Below are positions 26,633 through 38,034 of a stretch of DNA of 64,000 nucleotides, piece by piece. Origin of the DNA: Amphibalanus amphitrite (lineage: Eukaryota > Arthropoda > Thecostraca > Balanomorpha > Balanidae). The stretch is from positions 1 through 64,000 of the forward strand of contig NW_024883087.1 in the NCBI RefSeq assembly GCF_019059575.1. Reading direction: 5' to 3'. The notes under the pieces are model-generated. The model worked only from the letters and a program-made list of their open reading frames with translations. It was not told the DNA's origin and ran no database searches. Position numbers and translations under genes: made by a program. The first letter of the stretch is position 1, and each line of letters begins with the position of its first letter.

Positions 26633-27099
26633 AGGGACCCTCCCACCTTCAAAAAAGTTAATGAATTGGCATGAAAGTGATGTCGCTCGGTTCAGAAAGA
26701 GCAAACACGAATATCTACCAAATTTCATCGAAAAATATTCACCGGTTTTCAAGATATTAGACTTTTACTTTTGTTTACTTTTTGGGATCTCCGCTGTTCC
26801 TAGCGACTTTATTTGAAAGTGCGGCATTTGTTGCGCGCAAAGCAGCATATACCACCGCGTGCTACAAAACGTTTTAGTCAAACATTTAACGGACGTTCGA
26901 AAGCCTGATGACGTCATCAGATTCCCGTAATGGTTAAGAGATAGGGACCACGCTGGTCCCACCCTGCAAGTAAAGGGAGGAAATTTCTTGAACACCATAA
27001 AGCTGCGGGGGTTGCGACCAGGATAAATGGTGGTTTCTGAGCCTGGCCGCAAACTTGGCTATCTCAACTCAAAACTAATGTTAAGGTGGGAGGGTCCCT
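26633..27099. mobile_element. TTAA MITE copy B, inverted relative to copy A
   Basis: TTAA at 26629-26632 and 27100-27103. Its left half matches the right half of copy A reversed (GAATTGGCATGAAAGTGATG, GCGCGCAA, CCACCGCGTGCTACAAAACG). A related end also occurs at 52378 (TTAAAGGGACTATCTCACC). Confidence 0.88.
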
Positions 27100-27440
27100 T
27101 TAACAAAACCTCCGTTGGTGCCATCTCAGTTTCCTCGAGGTCAGGCAACCTTCACACGCCGTTGGCTACCTTGGCTGGCCGGCGACTCGTTCCCCTCGTG
27201 GCGACGCTCTTGACATCCAGTCAAAAGTTGGAGTGGCTGGCGCCCCCAGTGGGGGCCGGGGAAGGGGCAGTGGGCCTCCACGTTGCTCTCTTCCCGAGCC
27301 TATGGTGACTTGGCTCAACTCTCCTCAATAGAATCTGGATTCTGCACGCTGTATTAACATGGGCGTAGACACCACTACGGACAATACGGACAGTGGGTGT
27401 GACAATCAGTAGTGCCATTCATATAGAGGGTGTCATATAT

Positions 27441-27988
27441 GAGCGGAGAGGCAACAGTACAGCTGAGCGGACAGACAACATTAAAACAACAGTACAGCTG
27501 GCGTTGCATGGAGCTGCAGGCAACCGGACAGCGGAGGCTTGCGAAAAATAAACAATTCGTCACTTCAATGTATAAACAACAGTACATATAAAAAGCAACA
27601 TAAACACATATTCGCATGGTCGAACCCATGCACTAGCGGCTCACGGCGGGCACAGGCACGCAGTGCGGTAGCGGTACCGGATCACACGTCATGGGCGTTG
27701 TCTCAGCATAGGTTGTTATGAGCGGAGAGGCAACAGTACAGCTGAGCGGAGAGACAACATTAAAACAACAGTACAGCTGGCGTTGCATGGAGCTGCAGGC
27801 AACCGGACAGTGGAGGCTTGCGAAAAATAAACAATTCGTCACTTCAACGTATAAACAATAGTAAAAGCAACATAAACACATATTCTCATGGTCGAACCCA
27901 TGCACTAGCGGCTCACGGCGGGCACAGGCACGCAGTGCGGTAGCGGTACCGGATCACACGTCATGGGCGTTGTCTCAGCATAGGTTGT
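27441..27988 (+). repeat. Two-copy tandem duplication, about 279 bp unit
   Basis: GAGCGGAGAGGCAACAGTAC starts the copies at 27441 and 27720; both end in GTTGTCTCAGCATAGGTTGTT. The copies are nearly identical; the second lacks about 10 bp. Confidence 0.9.
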
Positions 27989-28433
27989 TCGCAATCTAGT
28001 TGAAGCCTAAGAAGACGGCCAGTGGGGTCTCACTGCTGCTGAGGCGACCTCGGAGACGATGCGTCGCCCCTTCCTGTCGGCGACCTGCGGTGAGCAGGAC
28101 TCCAGATAGCTGGCTGGCACGTTGCCGACACTGCCAGACGCTGTCAGCAGGCCTCACTGCTGCAAGTGATGTGCAGATGGACGCCAGGTGACTTCGTCTG
28201 CAGGCGATTCCGGAGACCGCGGCCTCACCAGGCAGTATCACCTGCATCGCCATGTCGGTGTTTCTAGAAATGGAAAAATAACAGTATCGGTGAAGGACAA
28301 GCAATACAATGTATTCTGTTTTCCTCTCTTGCAGGTATACGTAATCTACAATTATCATTGTTCCTATTTCATTCAACTGAACCTGAAAATTCCATATTGG
28401 CACATTGTTTGACTAAATTTGTGTAGTTGGGAA

Positions 28434-28609
28434 CAGGGGCGACGCCACGGTGCGACGACTGGAGGGGACATTGACCATTTTGGAGGGGACGAGGACCATT
28501 TCAAGTCGATTCTTTCCATGCAACGCCATAGGCGTAATGTTAAAATTTTAAAAAGTGGAGGGGACGAGATTCCCTCTGTCCCCCCCCCCCCCCTGTGGCG
28601 ACACCCTTG
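28434..28609. mobile_element. hAT-type MITE, 176 bp
   Basis: The 8-bp direct repeat GTTGGGAA (28426-28433 and 28610-28617) flanks ends CAGGGGCGACGCCAC / GTGGCGACACCCTTG. It shares the internal word TTCTTTCCATGC and a CCATAGGCxTAATGTTAAAA block with the 24388-24541 copy, so the two are related. Confidence 0.92.
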
Positions 28610-28617
28610 GTTGGGAA

Positions 28618-30576
28618 GCAGATTGTTTGAAATACATGTTTGGCTGAACAGTGCGGAAAATATTTCATTGATCACTATAGCTGCAACAAAAATACTGAGC
28701 CAGAAAACATTTGCGCTTACCTGGCTCCTTAGTCAGTCCCGCACAACGGAAGTGGTACCATTTATCGCAGCCGTCGCATGCGACCATCGGTGCTGCACTG
28801 ATGCTGCTGCACTCCCCACATTCCCAGTAGGTACCTTAGGAGCGTCCTGGCTGTGAAAAGATTACATGAGTCATGGCGCATACATGAAAAGTAAGATGTT
28901 TTATAGGTTTAACATCGCATAGCAAAGACACAACAGCTGGGAGTCAAGTGTTAGCCAAAGTGTAAGCCCTGCCATGTTTTGCAGACTGGATTTTAGGCAA
29001 GAAAAGCTTTGCTAAAAATGACGCTTGACGAAGCCTCATCCTACTGGGCTGTCTGACATGTCTCCCTGTAAAAAGCATGTGGCCCTTATATTGTATATAT
29101 GATGAATATGTTAATAATGCAGAGAAAACACGGTATAAATTATACCCAGCGTTTCATCTTAATCGACTTTGTCAAGGGTGTTTGAACAGCTTGAGATGAG
29201 TGAAGTGTAAGGTGTAAGGGTACCTAGGTACAATAAACTGAATCTGCGTTCAATAAACATTGATTTTGATAATACATTTCACAAATCAACTGCTAATAAC
29301 AATAATACTAAAATAGCAAGACAGATAACTACCTAACAATCGCACGAAGAACTTCTTGATTCGCCTTGACATTGTCGTCCGAACGAATGTTGTCTGAAGT
29401 TACACATTTGTCTTTTCTGCGCAGCATTTGTGTTTGCCATTTACCGCACCAATGTTCGCCAGCGGTGGTGACTTTTCCTTACCTGCCCACGAAACGTCAC
29501 ACACGACATGACGTCACCCGAAGACGTCATCAAAAAGTCCAGCTCTTAGGCGTGTCCGCGGCCGGCGGCCGGCCGCCGCTAACACTGTATGAGGAGGGAT
29601 GCGCGGAACTTTTGCTTGTTGGTGATTGCGCTAGGCAGTTAAATGGTAATGTTAGGATATGTTTCGAAAGTAAATTGAACGACGCTTCGAACGCCGTCAA
29701 TGAATTTGCGATACGACGACTATTTGTTTAGTTAGAGCCGGCGAACTTTTACCTTCCGACCGCGCGCGGAGGCGATATGGTGCCACACTGGCGGTTTTTA
29801 CGATAGCTCAAAATTCTTTTGAGATAAAGAGATGAAATTTGACATGTCCTATCTTTTGATCAAGCTGGATCTTATGGTACAAGTCGCATATTTAAGGTAG
29901 GTCAGGTTGTTGACCTATGTTGTCGCTCGTGAGCCTCTGCACAGTCCAAAAACAACGCAATTTCTGAACACTCAGTGCCAAGAAATCCTTCACAGAAAGA
30001 TGACACTTGGCAGAAAGAAGAGTTGTCGGTTTCTTACCGTTCGTATGTGTCGTGTTTTCACAAGAGTTTAGTAAGGTCAGGTCCGTCACGTGACCTCCCC
30101 TCATAACTCAATAGGTTTACTATCATAGAAGCGTTTATCAATCGCCGGAAATCTTAGCCAATCCCACTGGACACTGGATCCATACCCACATGGGGCCCTC
30201 CTGACTGGCCACTCCCTCTGAAATCCACAATAACATTGGGCTGCGGCCACGGTTATGTATTAATGCTTTTCACTAACAGAAATACAACTTCAACCAGCAC
30301 AGTGCACGCCGCCACAACAGTCCGACCCACGTCCCTGATATCGACTAGCTCCCGGCCGAATGCACATACGCGGAGCCAATCAGTCCGAATGTGACCTGCA
30401 GCTTACAATTGCTGTGTCGCATGGCGCATGGCACAGGACGATTCCTAGCAGCTGTCGGCTGGAGTGGAGAAACAGCACGTTGCGACACACCGCGCCGGCG
30501 ACAGAGCTCAGCAGGGCTGGTTGGAGGCTGGAGCCGGAGGTAAGGGCGGACACAGACACAGACATTGCAGGACACA
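28618..30576. other. No gene identified apart from repeat remnants
   Basis: Holds the AGGTCA-family remnant (29745-30125) and the inverted partner of 25430. 30340-30540 is GC-balanced with short frames. Confidence 0.4.
29745..30125. repeat. Internal fragment of the AGGTCA element family
   Basis: Resembles 38750-39010 in order and wording (GGCGGTTTTTACGATAGCTC, GGTCAGGTTGTTGACCTATG, GTGAGCCTCTGCACAGTC), but lacks the G/C-run ends. A solo remnant. Confidence 0.6.
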
Positions 30577-30858
30577 GGGCTGCGGAGTCGGAGTCGGAGT
30601 CGGTCGGAGTCGACAGTTGTGACCGGAGTCGGAGTCGGAGTCGATTTTAGAAACTCGAGCCGGAGTCGGAGTCGGAGTCACCGAAAATCTGTCGACTCCG
30701 CAGCCCTGGTAGGTCTGCGGAGTCGGAGCCGGGAGTTGGAGTCGGTCGGAGTCGACAATTCTGCCCGGAGTCGGAGTCGGAGCTGGTTTTTGAAAGCCGG
30801 AGTCGGAGTCGGAGTCGGAGTCGCCGAAAATCCATCGACTCCGCAGCCCTGGAGGACA
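30577..30858. repeat. (GAGTCG)n element, two copies with inverted ends
   Basis: Each copy starts with a GCTGCGGAGTCG or TCTGCGGAGTCG word and ends with CGACTCCGCAGCCCTGG, with GGAGTC repeats between. This looks like a small mobile element that carries its own microsatellite. A degenerate related stretch is at 59510-59610. Confidence 0.75.
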
Positions 30859-32150
30859 AATAACAGGATGTCAGTTAGGGATATAATTCAAGACGAATGA
30901 TTCCAGACGGACTGAAATAATACACATTTTGCTCACTTGGATACCAACTTCAAACTTGACGTTTATGTATAGCACCATGGAAACAATGGGCACACAGGAA
31001 AGAAACAAAAGATGAGGCTTTTTTAAATCAAGGAAGTAAAACAGCCCGAAGTGCAGACAAGCACATACTTTTGGTAATAGCTATCAGCTGTCCTACTCCT
31101 CTTCTCCCTTCATCAACTACTGGACACATTTGAAGCATCATATATAGCACCAATGTCCATAACCAAAGCTTGCAAGTAGTTTTAACTTCTATGAAGCCAA
31201 GGGAAATGTGCCTACATCATGCATGTAAACTCAAAATTACACATGCATGACAAAGGAAGCTTATGTAAAGAGAATAGCTGACAAAAGCATCTCATGGTTA
31301 AAATTATTCAAAACTGCACACAGGGCAAACATAAAAAGCAGCAAGTGTACTGTTCTGTTATGCTAAGAAATAATCCAAAACAAAATACAATCTTTTCATG
31401 TTTGAACTGGTTGTTCTTCTATGCCCCTTCATCCATATCTTGATTACAGATGGGCTGTTACTGTAGGCTGATGAAGTGACACTTGATTGCCTTTGTGCGA
31501 GTTTCAGTTGCAGCGTCCTTGGTACTGCACTGGAAAGCAGATTGAATTGAATGCCTCTGAAAGATAGGAATACAGGCAGGGTTAGCTGTAGTAGTGTCAA
31601 TGATAATAGACATGACATTTTTGTCCTTTGACATACATTTGTTGAAGTACAAAAAGGTACAAAATAAATTGGTTTGTTTCAAGACACGCACACTGCACAA
31701 AGTCGCACAGACATTACACAGGCATATGAAATTGGTACACATAAAATTTGATGATTAAAAAGGTCAAAACTTGCAATAATAATTGAAGTAAAAGTTACAA
31801 TCACAATCATTTGATTTAAAATGACTTGACATAAGTCACAAGACGCAACGCTCCTATTCTTTTATGCTTTCATTATCCTCCACATATCAACCAGCTTGAT
31901 ACCAGGCTGTGCAATAGTGTGTACATAACCCCATGTTGCCATTTTATTAGAGCAAGTGGGGTTAAAACAACAATGCTAATGTCAAACCCACATCTGCAAC
32001 CCGTACTGCAGTTTCAATCACCTTACAAGCACACCTTCTGGCAGTTTGATAGGCAGAATGGTCATTACTACTTTCCCCTCATATTCAACACATATTCCCT
32101 TTATACAAATACAGTTTAGACCTGGTTATGGCAACCATTTTCGAGAAAAG
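30859..32150. other. AT-rich, no feature identified
   Basis: Only short, unrecognised frames; nothing supportable. Confidence 0.5.
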
Positions 32151-33206
32151 ATATCAGTTGGGCAAACTACGGGGAGGTAATCACGAACTTGATTAATCAA
32201 GTTCATGATTATGACGTCATGAAAATGGGGCGTGGCATGACCATATAAGGAGTTGTAATCAAGATTTTGATTACTTTTCGTGCACCGAACTATTCAAGTG
32301 TTTCGTTTCGATTGTTATAATGTCCATATCGACACTATTTTTTACCAGGTGAAACGCAATATTCTATTCTCCCGAAATGATATGGACCGGTAGCAGTGGG
32401 ATATGTACTTTAGCTCATATGGCGAAAGATAAACTGCTAGCCTAACTTTTTCAGAAAAGTGATATTTTTTAAAGCCCTTTTTAGGCGGATATTATTCTTT
32501 TATCCACATTTTTACGTTTCTAATTTAAAAATAAATCATTGAACATTCATTTTACACACGTCTTAAATTGGTCGTAATAAAGATTTCTTCGAAAAGGCAC
32601 CGTCGCCTATTAGCACGCCGCCATTTGTCGTGTTGTCGGTGTGTGGGTGAGGCCGGAAATTGGCGCCGAATTATTGGTAATTTGGTTCTTATAGGTAAAA
32701 TTAGCATTTTTTAAATAATTTAGATCATGTTTGTAAATTTGAATAGCCTCAACCTTCATGTGCGTCGGTATAAATGTTGAAATATCGCGATAGAATTTAT
32801 GATGATTTTGTAGGCTATCATGGCGCATGCTTTCCGCGGTATAATATTTTAATTATTTACGAAATGTATTGCTATTTACAGGGTTATAGTTTATTTTAAA
32901 GTAAATAATAGGCCTATTTTGTTGTTTGGGGCAATTGTTGATTAGAGAGGCACATTTAACTGCCCACAGTAGCTAGAAATGTTATGGCCTGGCAGGTTGT
33001 GCGAAAGTTTGCAGTGTGGCCATATCATTTATTCAGTCAATTGTCTGTGCAAGCAGGGACCAATAGGATATATCTTCTAGTTTTTAATGAAAAGTTAAAT
33101 TTGGGCTTATGCTAGGTTATTCATACTTGCATTCTAAGTGGCTTTGTCATGGATTCATAGAACAATAATAGAAGTGGTGACTGCAAATGTGTCTGTTTTT
33201 CCACAG

Positions 33207-34052
33207 CTCATCAAAGCACCACCTCCTCGCTGTAGCAGTGGGCGTCGCCGTCACCACAGTATTGTTCAGGAAGCTCGTGATAATGGTACCTATGGTCTCA
33301 CGTTGAGGAACGCTCAATCAAAAAATGATATGATGAATTTCTTTGGAATTAAGCGGACTAAGTACAGCTACATTTGTATTATGTGCATCGCTCATGCAAG
33401 ACAGCAGGCCAGGATGCAGGGACACACAGCTGCAGGTATGTATGAATTGTTTTTGCAATAGATGGTTGTAGTGTTTTGTTTTGTCGCTGGTGTGTCACGT
33501 TCAGTTTTGTGCATCACGTTCAGACACTACAGTGGTCCAGTCCAGTGTACATTTTGCACACTCAAGCTGGGCATGCTGAAAATAATTCGCTGGAGCTCCT
33601 TTAGTGTAATCTCATGAAGTTGCCTGGCACAACTTGAGAACTTTGCGAGCTCACATGACTCATCCCCAGTTTTGTCCTGACACAGCCCAATCTAATCCTT
33701 TTTCAAGATACAGGCATTGTCTAATGTTTTCAAAACAATTTATTCTAATCTAAATGCAGAAACTTCTTCACTAATGCATGTGTAATTTGTACCTACATTT
33801 TCCAAACTGCTGAGTCTGAGGCATTGTACATTATTTTCACATCATGTGCCAAAATGTAGTACCTATCAGTGCCCTGCGCCAACTCATCAGGTCCATGTCT
33901 TGTCTTGTTTGCCTTGTTACATCCGCCTACCTCTCCTCCATCATTTCTTCCTTCCATCTTTCCTTGCTTCCTTCCTCACTCCCTCCCCTCTCCTCTCCTC
34001 TCCTCTCCTCGTGTCTCCTCTCCTCTCTCCCCTCCCCTCCCCTCCCCTCCCT

Positions 34053-34145
<93 letters not shown>

Positions 34146-34562
34146 CTTTACTCTTTCCCTCCTTCTCTCCTATTCTTTCTCCTCCATTTTCTCCCACGCA
34201 ATGTTAAGTGTACCTATAATTTGGTTATGAACATTTTGCAGGGGATGAGCTGGAGAACCTGCATCGCATTCTCCAAGAGACGACGGAAGCCAACGGAGGC
34301 CCGCAAAACTTTCCATCCCATAATCGTGAATGGAGAGCTGGGCGGGGAAGACGCGGTATTCGTCGAGGCCCAGGAGGTGGTATCGGCGCCACCAGACCAA
34401 GCATTCCTGCTGTGGCAGGCCACCTTTTGGATTTTTAACATCAAAACTCCTAAAGACATGGTCAATCTGAATTGGTTTCTGAGAACCAAAGTGTTTGGTG
34501 GGGTGAAGGCCGATGTGCCGCCATCAGCGGCGGCCATTGCGACCGTGAAGCAAGTGGAGTGA
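33207..34562 (+). CDS. Unknown two-exon gene carried by the 32-35 kb TIR element
   Basis: I do not recognise this product. Exon A, 33207-33435, follows a polypyrimidine/CAG acceptor and ends GCAG/GTATG; it encodes a basic stretch with CIMCIAHARQQARMQGHTAA. Exon B starts at 34242 after TTTTGCAG. Phase joining gives GDELENLHRILQETTEANGG and a stop near 34436. A second frame in the same DNA stays open from 34245 to 34562 and reads more like protein (KTFHPIIVNGELGGEDAVFV ... LLWQATFWIFN ... NLNWFLRTKVFGG). Either there is a frameshift in exon B or one frame is chance. The first exon was not found. It may be the element's own protein or captured host sequence. Confidence 0.4.
34021..34145 (+). repeat. 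(CT)n microsatellite in a pyrimidine-rich stretch
   Basis: CCTCCCTC units passing into about 80 bp of uninterrupted CT, inside the putative intron of the 32-35 kb element. Ser/Leu-repeat frames here are artefacts. Confidence 0.95.
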
Positions 34563-35587
34563 GATCCCCGTAGAGCATGCCGCTGCGGGGTGTCGGAAGC
34601 GTTTGCCAATTCTTTGAGCCTTCCACTGGCAGGACTATAAATACACATTTCTTGAAATATATCTTTGATCTGTGCTTGGTTACACGGGCTCTGGGTTGTG
34701 ACGCTATTCGTCCAATATATGTGGTCGACGGTCGTATGCAGATTATCATTTGAGCTGACTTATGGTCAGGCCGCTTATCGCGGACAGCGGTGTTCTTGCT
34801 CGGGGTGGTCTTTTTTCAGCTCCGTGTTCGGCAATGTGAGCGAGCAAGCGCGAGAAGAGGTGTGCTCGTGCACAAGTTCACATGTGTGTGCCACATCCCT
34901 AACTCGTCTAAAGCTTACAGCTATTGAGTCTCTAGCCACCCACCAAAATTGAAAAACAATCGGTGACGCCGTTCCGGAGATACAGAAATAAGGTGCGCGT
35001 GTGCAAATATATCCTATCCCCGATTCGTCCAAAGCTTATAGCTAATCCGCTTCCAGCCACACACAAAATTTGAACAGGCTCGGTCAAGTCATTCATGAGA
35101 AACATTAACTGCAACATAAATTCCATCCCACCAAAACTGATTGATTTTGTCTATTATATACACCATTACCATTGTATCTTTTAATTAGCTGCATTGTTCA
35201 ACGGTCGCCAGTAGCACGATCAGCGCGATCAAAATCGTGATTAGCCAGCTGAATGCGAAATCAAGATCATGATTAGCCAGCTGGCTGCGTAATCAAGAAG
35301 TTGATCATCGGACTCCCGGGACGACGCCTCGTAATCAAGTTGTTGATTACGTTTTGGTTGCAATCTACCGCCTCACGATTTTCAACTTGAATCATTCAAA
35401 GATTACACTTGTAGAGTGACTTCTTCTCTATCGGTCTTAAAATTTTCGTGCATCTCCGTAGACCCTGAATCGAGATTCGGCCGTTTTCGTGACGGGCTGC
35501 AAACATGACCAAATATGGGCATAAAATAATCATGAACTTGATTAATCAAGTTCGTGATTACCTCCCCGTAGTTTGCCCAACTGATAT

Positions 35588-36374
35588 GATTAAAGTCCAA
35601 GACAAAGGTCGAGAGAAACAACACCAACATAAAACACCGACTATGTAGCACTAATACTGTCAAATTCATAAAAATATATACATGAGTCGATCAGAAATTC
35701 ACTGTAGATTTCGAAAATGGTGTCAAATGCCACTCAAATACCCCCATTCGAGGGTACGAAGCAATAAAACACTGACCTTCAATTCCGCGTGCCATTCTCC
35801 ATAGGCCCAAGGCCATAGGCCACTGTGTATTAAATAACGCGTTCACTGATAGCAAAAAAATGAGACCCACATATGACGCGTTTGCTACCAGCCAATCAGC
35901 GCTCGAGTTACCGAGCGCTGATTGGTGAAGAGGGCCGTCGTCAGCAGCTAATTACACGTTGTTTTCCTTGAACATGTGCGTGAGCGCTGATGCTGCTCAC
36001 GGGCTGTTGCCATTTTTCGTAATGCTGAAGGCACGGGAGCGAACCCCCCTGGTAATAACTCAGGTAAGTAATATCAACTAATAAAGTTAATCAAATATTA
36101 CCATTCACGGTTTACTGATGTAGAAGACTACAAATTCAACGAATTTGAAATTTGAATCGAGAAATCAAGGCATCTCAAGAAAGCAGCTCCAATGACAGCT
36201 GTTTTGAGCCGCTGTATGAAACAAAAACGTTTATATACTTAGCTTCAAATTCAAATTCAGATTCCAGATTCATATTCGATGGAAAAAATGATAAAAACGG
36301 ACCCCTTGAAACAAAAGCGCCGTATACGGTTCGTATCAGTGCAGCCATATTTCGAAGTATTACTTCGTCTTCAT
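35588..36374. other. No gene identified
   Basis: Carries the perfect hairpin word CAATCAGCGCTCG / CGAGCGCTGATTG at about 35893-35922. No gene was seen before the foldback terminus. Confidence 0.45.
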
Positions 36375-36848
36375 TGAAGCGTTTTAGAGAGGCAGTTTTA
36401 GGGTTTTACGTTAGGGTCCAAGGACAATACAAGCGGGGACATTGGGGTTCTGTCGGCAAAGAAGAAATATTCAAGTTCATTTTAAAAGTCTACCGCGCAA
36501 TATAGCATTCTTTTGCTCCGTTGCAAGTGGCGCTACTCTGGCGGCGAATCTGGGAACTACTAACTGTACTCAGGCCATGTGACCTTGACCGGCTCCTGAG
36601 ATTGGGGTCACGTGACGCTCGGCCCGCCGGCGGCCGGTCCCACGAGAAAATTCAAGTTTGCAGTACAATTTTGCATTGACAGACATCATTGACATATGAT
36701 TCTAGACTAGCATTCGATACAGCGTTTAATTTTACACAGAATGACACTAAATTCAAGAGATTATCCGCCATCACTTCATCGCACTTTTTGTGTAACAGAA
36801 AGAATGTCCAGCCGACATTGCATGCTATAGCATAGTCACCGTGGTTAT

Positions 36849-38030
36849 CCCGCGCCCGGCTGGGGGTCCTGGATTTCCATGCCCTGCTGGGGGGGGGGGT
36901 GTTTGAACACCCCCCCCCCCTTCTAACTCGGCTCCTGGGCCACGTAGCGATACGCGGAAGGCGGTGTTCGAAAGAGCGTCAAAAATAATGAGGAAATCAC
37001 TTCGGTCAATTTTTTGGTCAGGTCAAAGGTCAGGTCACCAGAGGTCATCGAAGGCAAAATTTCGCCGATTTCCAGGTCGAATGTCGACAATTTTCAAGAA
37101 GCCAACGCATAACTCGGGAACCAATAGAGCTACAGCGCCGCGGAAAAGCGCATTCGATAGTCCTATTTAACGCCCTTTCTGAATAATTTTCTCAGATTTG
37201 ACCTAACGTCAACAGTTTTGCCTGCAGAGGGCAAGAACTGCAAAAATAGCCGATTTTTTCGGAAACAGTCTTTCTGCAATAACTTTTGACCCAAGCCTTG
37301 TACGAGCTTACTTTTACCGGCATCGTGTTCCTCTCGTCAAGACGCATCGAATGAACTATAACTTGACCTTGAAAGGTCAACTTGAAAATTTGACCTCAGG
37401 TCAAGGTCATGACCTGACCGGAAAGTTCATGTTGCATATCAGTCGATCCGTATCGTCAAGCTGAACACATCTAAGGCGTTTTCATCGCTCTAGCATGCCT
37501 CTATCAAAAGTTATTTGCGAAAAACTGTTAGATACCATTCGTGACCTAAGATGACCTCAGGGCATAAACATGGGTCACGGACACCATTTTCATGTTCAGT
37601 GTGTCTAAACCACTTGTAATTCAGTGGTTGGGAGTGTTCTTTCGTCCAAAAGAGGCGCATTTCAATTTTCTCCCATTGACTTATAATGGGGAGGTCGCAA
37701 AATTGACCTGACCTTAGGTCATCGATATCAAAATTCTGAGATATACATTTTGTACATGCTATTGCTCTTAGCAATCGCTGAAAGTTTCAAAGCGATCGGT
37801 CACTCGGTGTAGCTATGACAGACATTGAAACTTTTTATGAGGTGAGGTCACTTCAAGTGACCTTGTGACCTGACCTTGAATGACCGTGGTCTGAAATTTT
37901 CACAACATGTGTAGAATTGATGTATTATAATAAGGTGTACCAAAAACGGCGGCGCTCCGCGCCGCCGTTTTTGAGATATTCGCGAAAAACCACAAGGGGG
38001 GTGTTCAAACACCCCCCAGCAGGGCGCGGG
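36849..38030. mobile_element. TTAA-type AGGTCA-rich element 2, in the foldback left arm
   Basis: TTAT (decayed) at 36845-36848 and TTAA at 38031-38034. Ends CCCGCGCCC and GGGCGCGGG. Subterminal hairpin of a G-run, GTGTTTGAACAC and a C-run at both ends; the left end repeats the CTGGGGG word across a spacer. The body is dense in TGACCT/AGGTCA. A compact hairpin, AAAAACGGCGGCGC / GCGCCGCCGTTTTT, lies near 37945. Confidence 0.85.
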
Positions 38031-38034
38031 TTAA

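Larger units (their letters stand above)
32151..35587. mobile_element. 3.4-kb TIR element of unknown superfamily
   Basis: Terminal inverted repeats starting CAGTTGGGCAAACTACGG are identical for about 58 bp and include the palindrome CTTGATTAATCAAG. ATAT flanks both sides. Sub-terminal regions carry further AATCAAG/TTGATTAC palindromes on both sides (for example near 32255 and 35330). It carries a CpG-rich stretch near 32600-32680, a spliced-looking reading frame (33207-34562) and a (CT)n tract. Confidence 0.8.
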
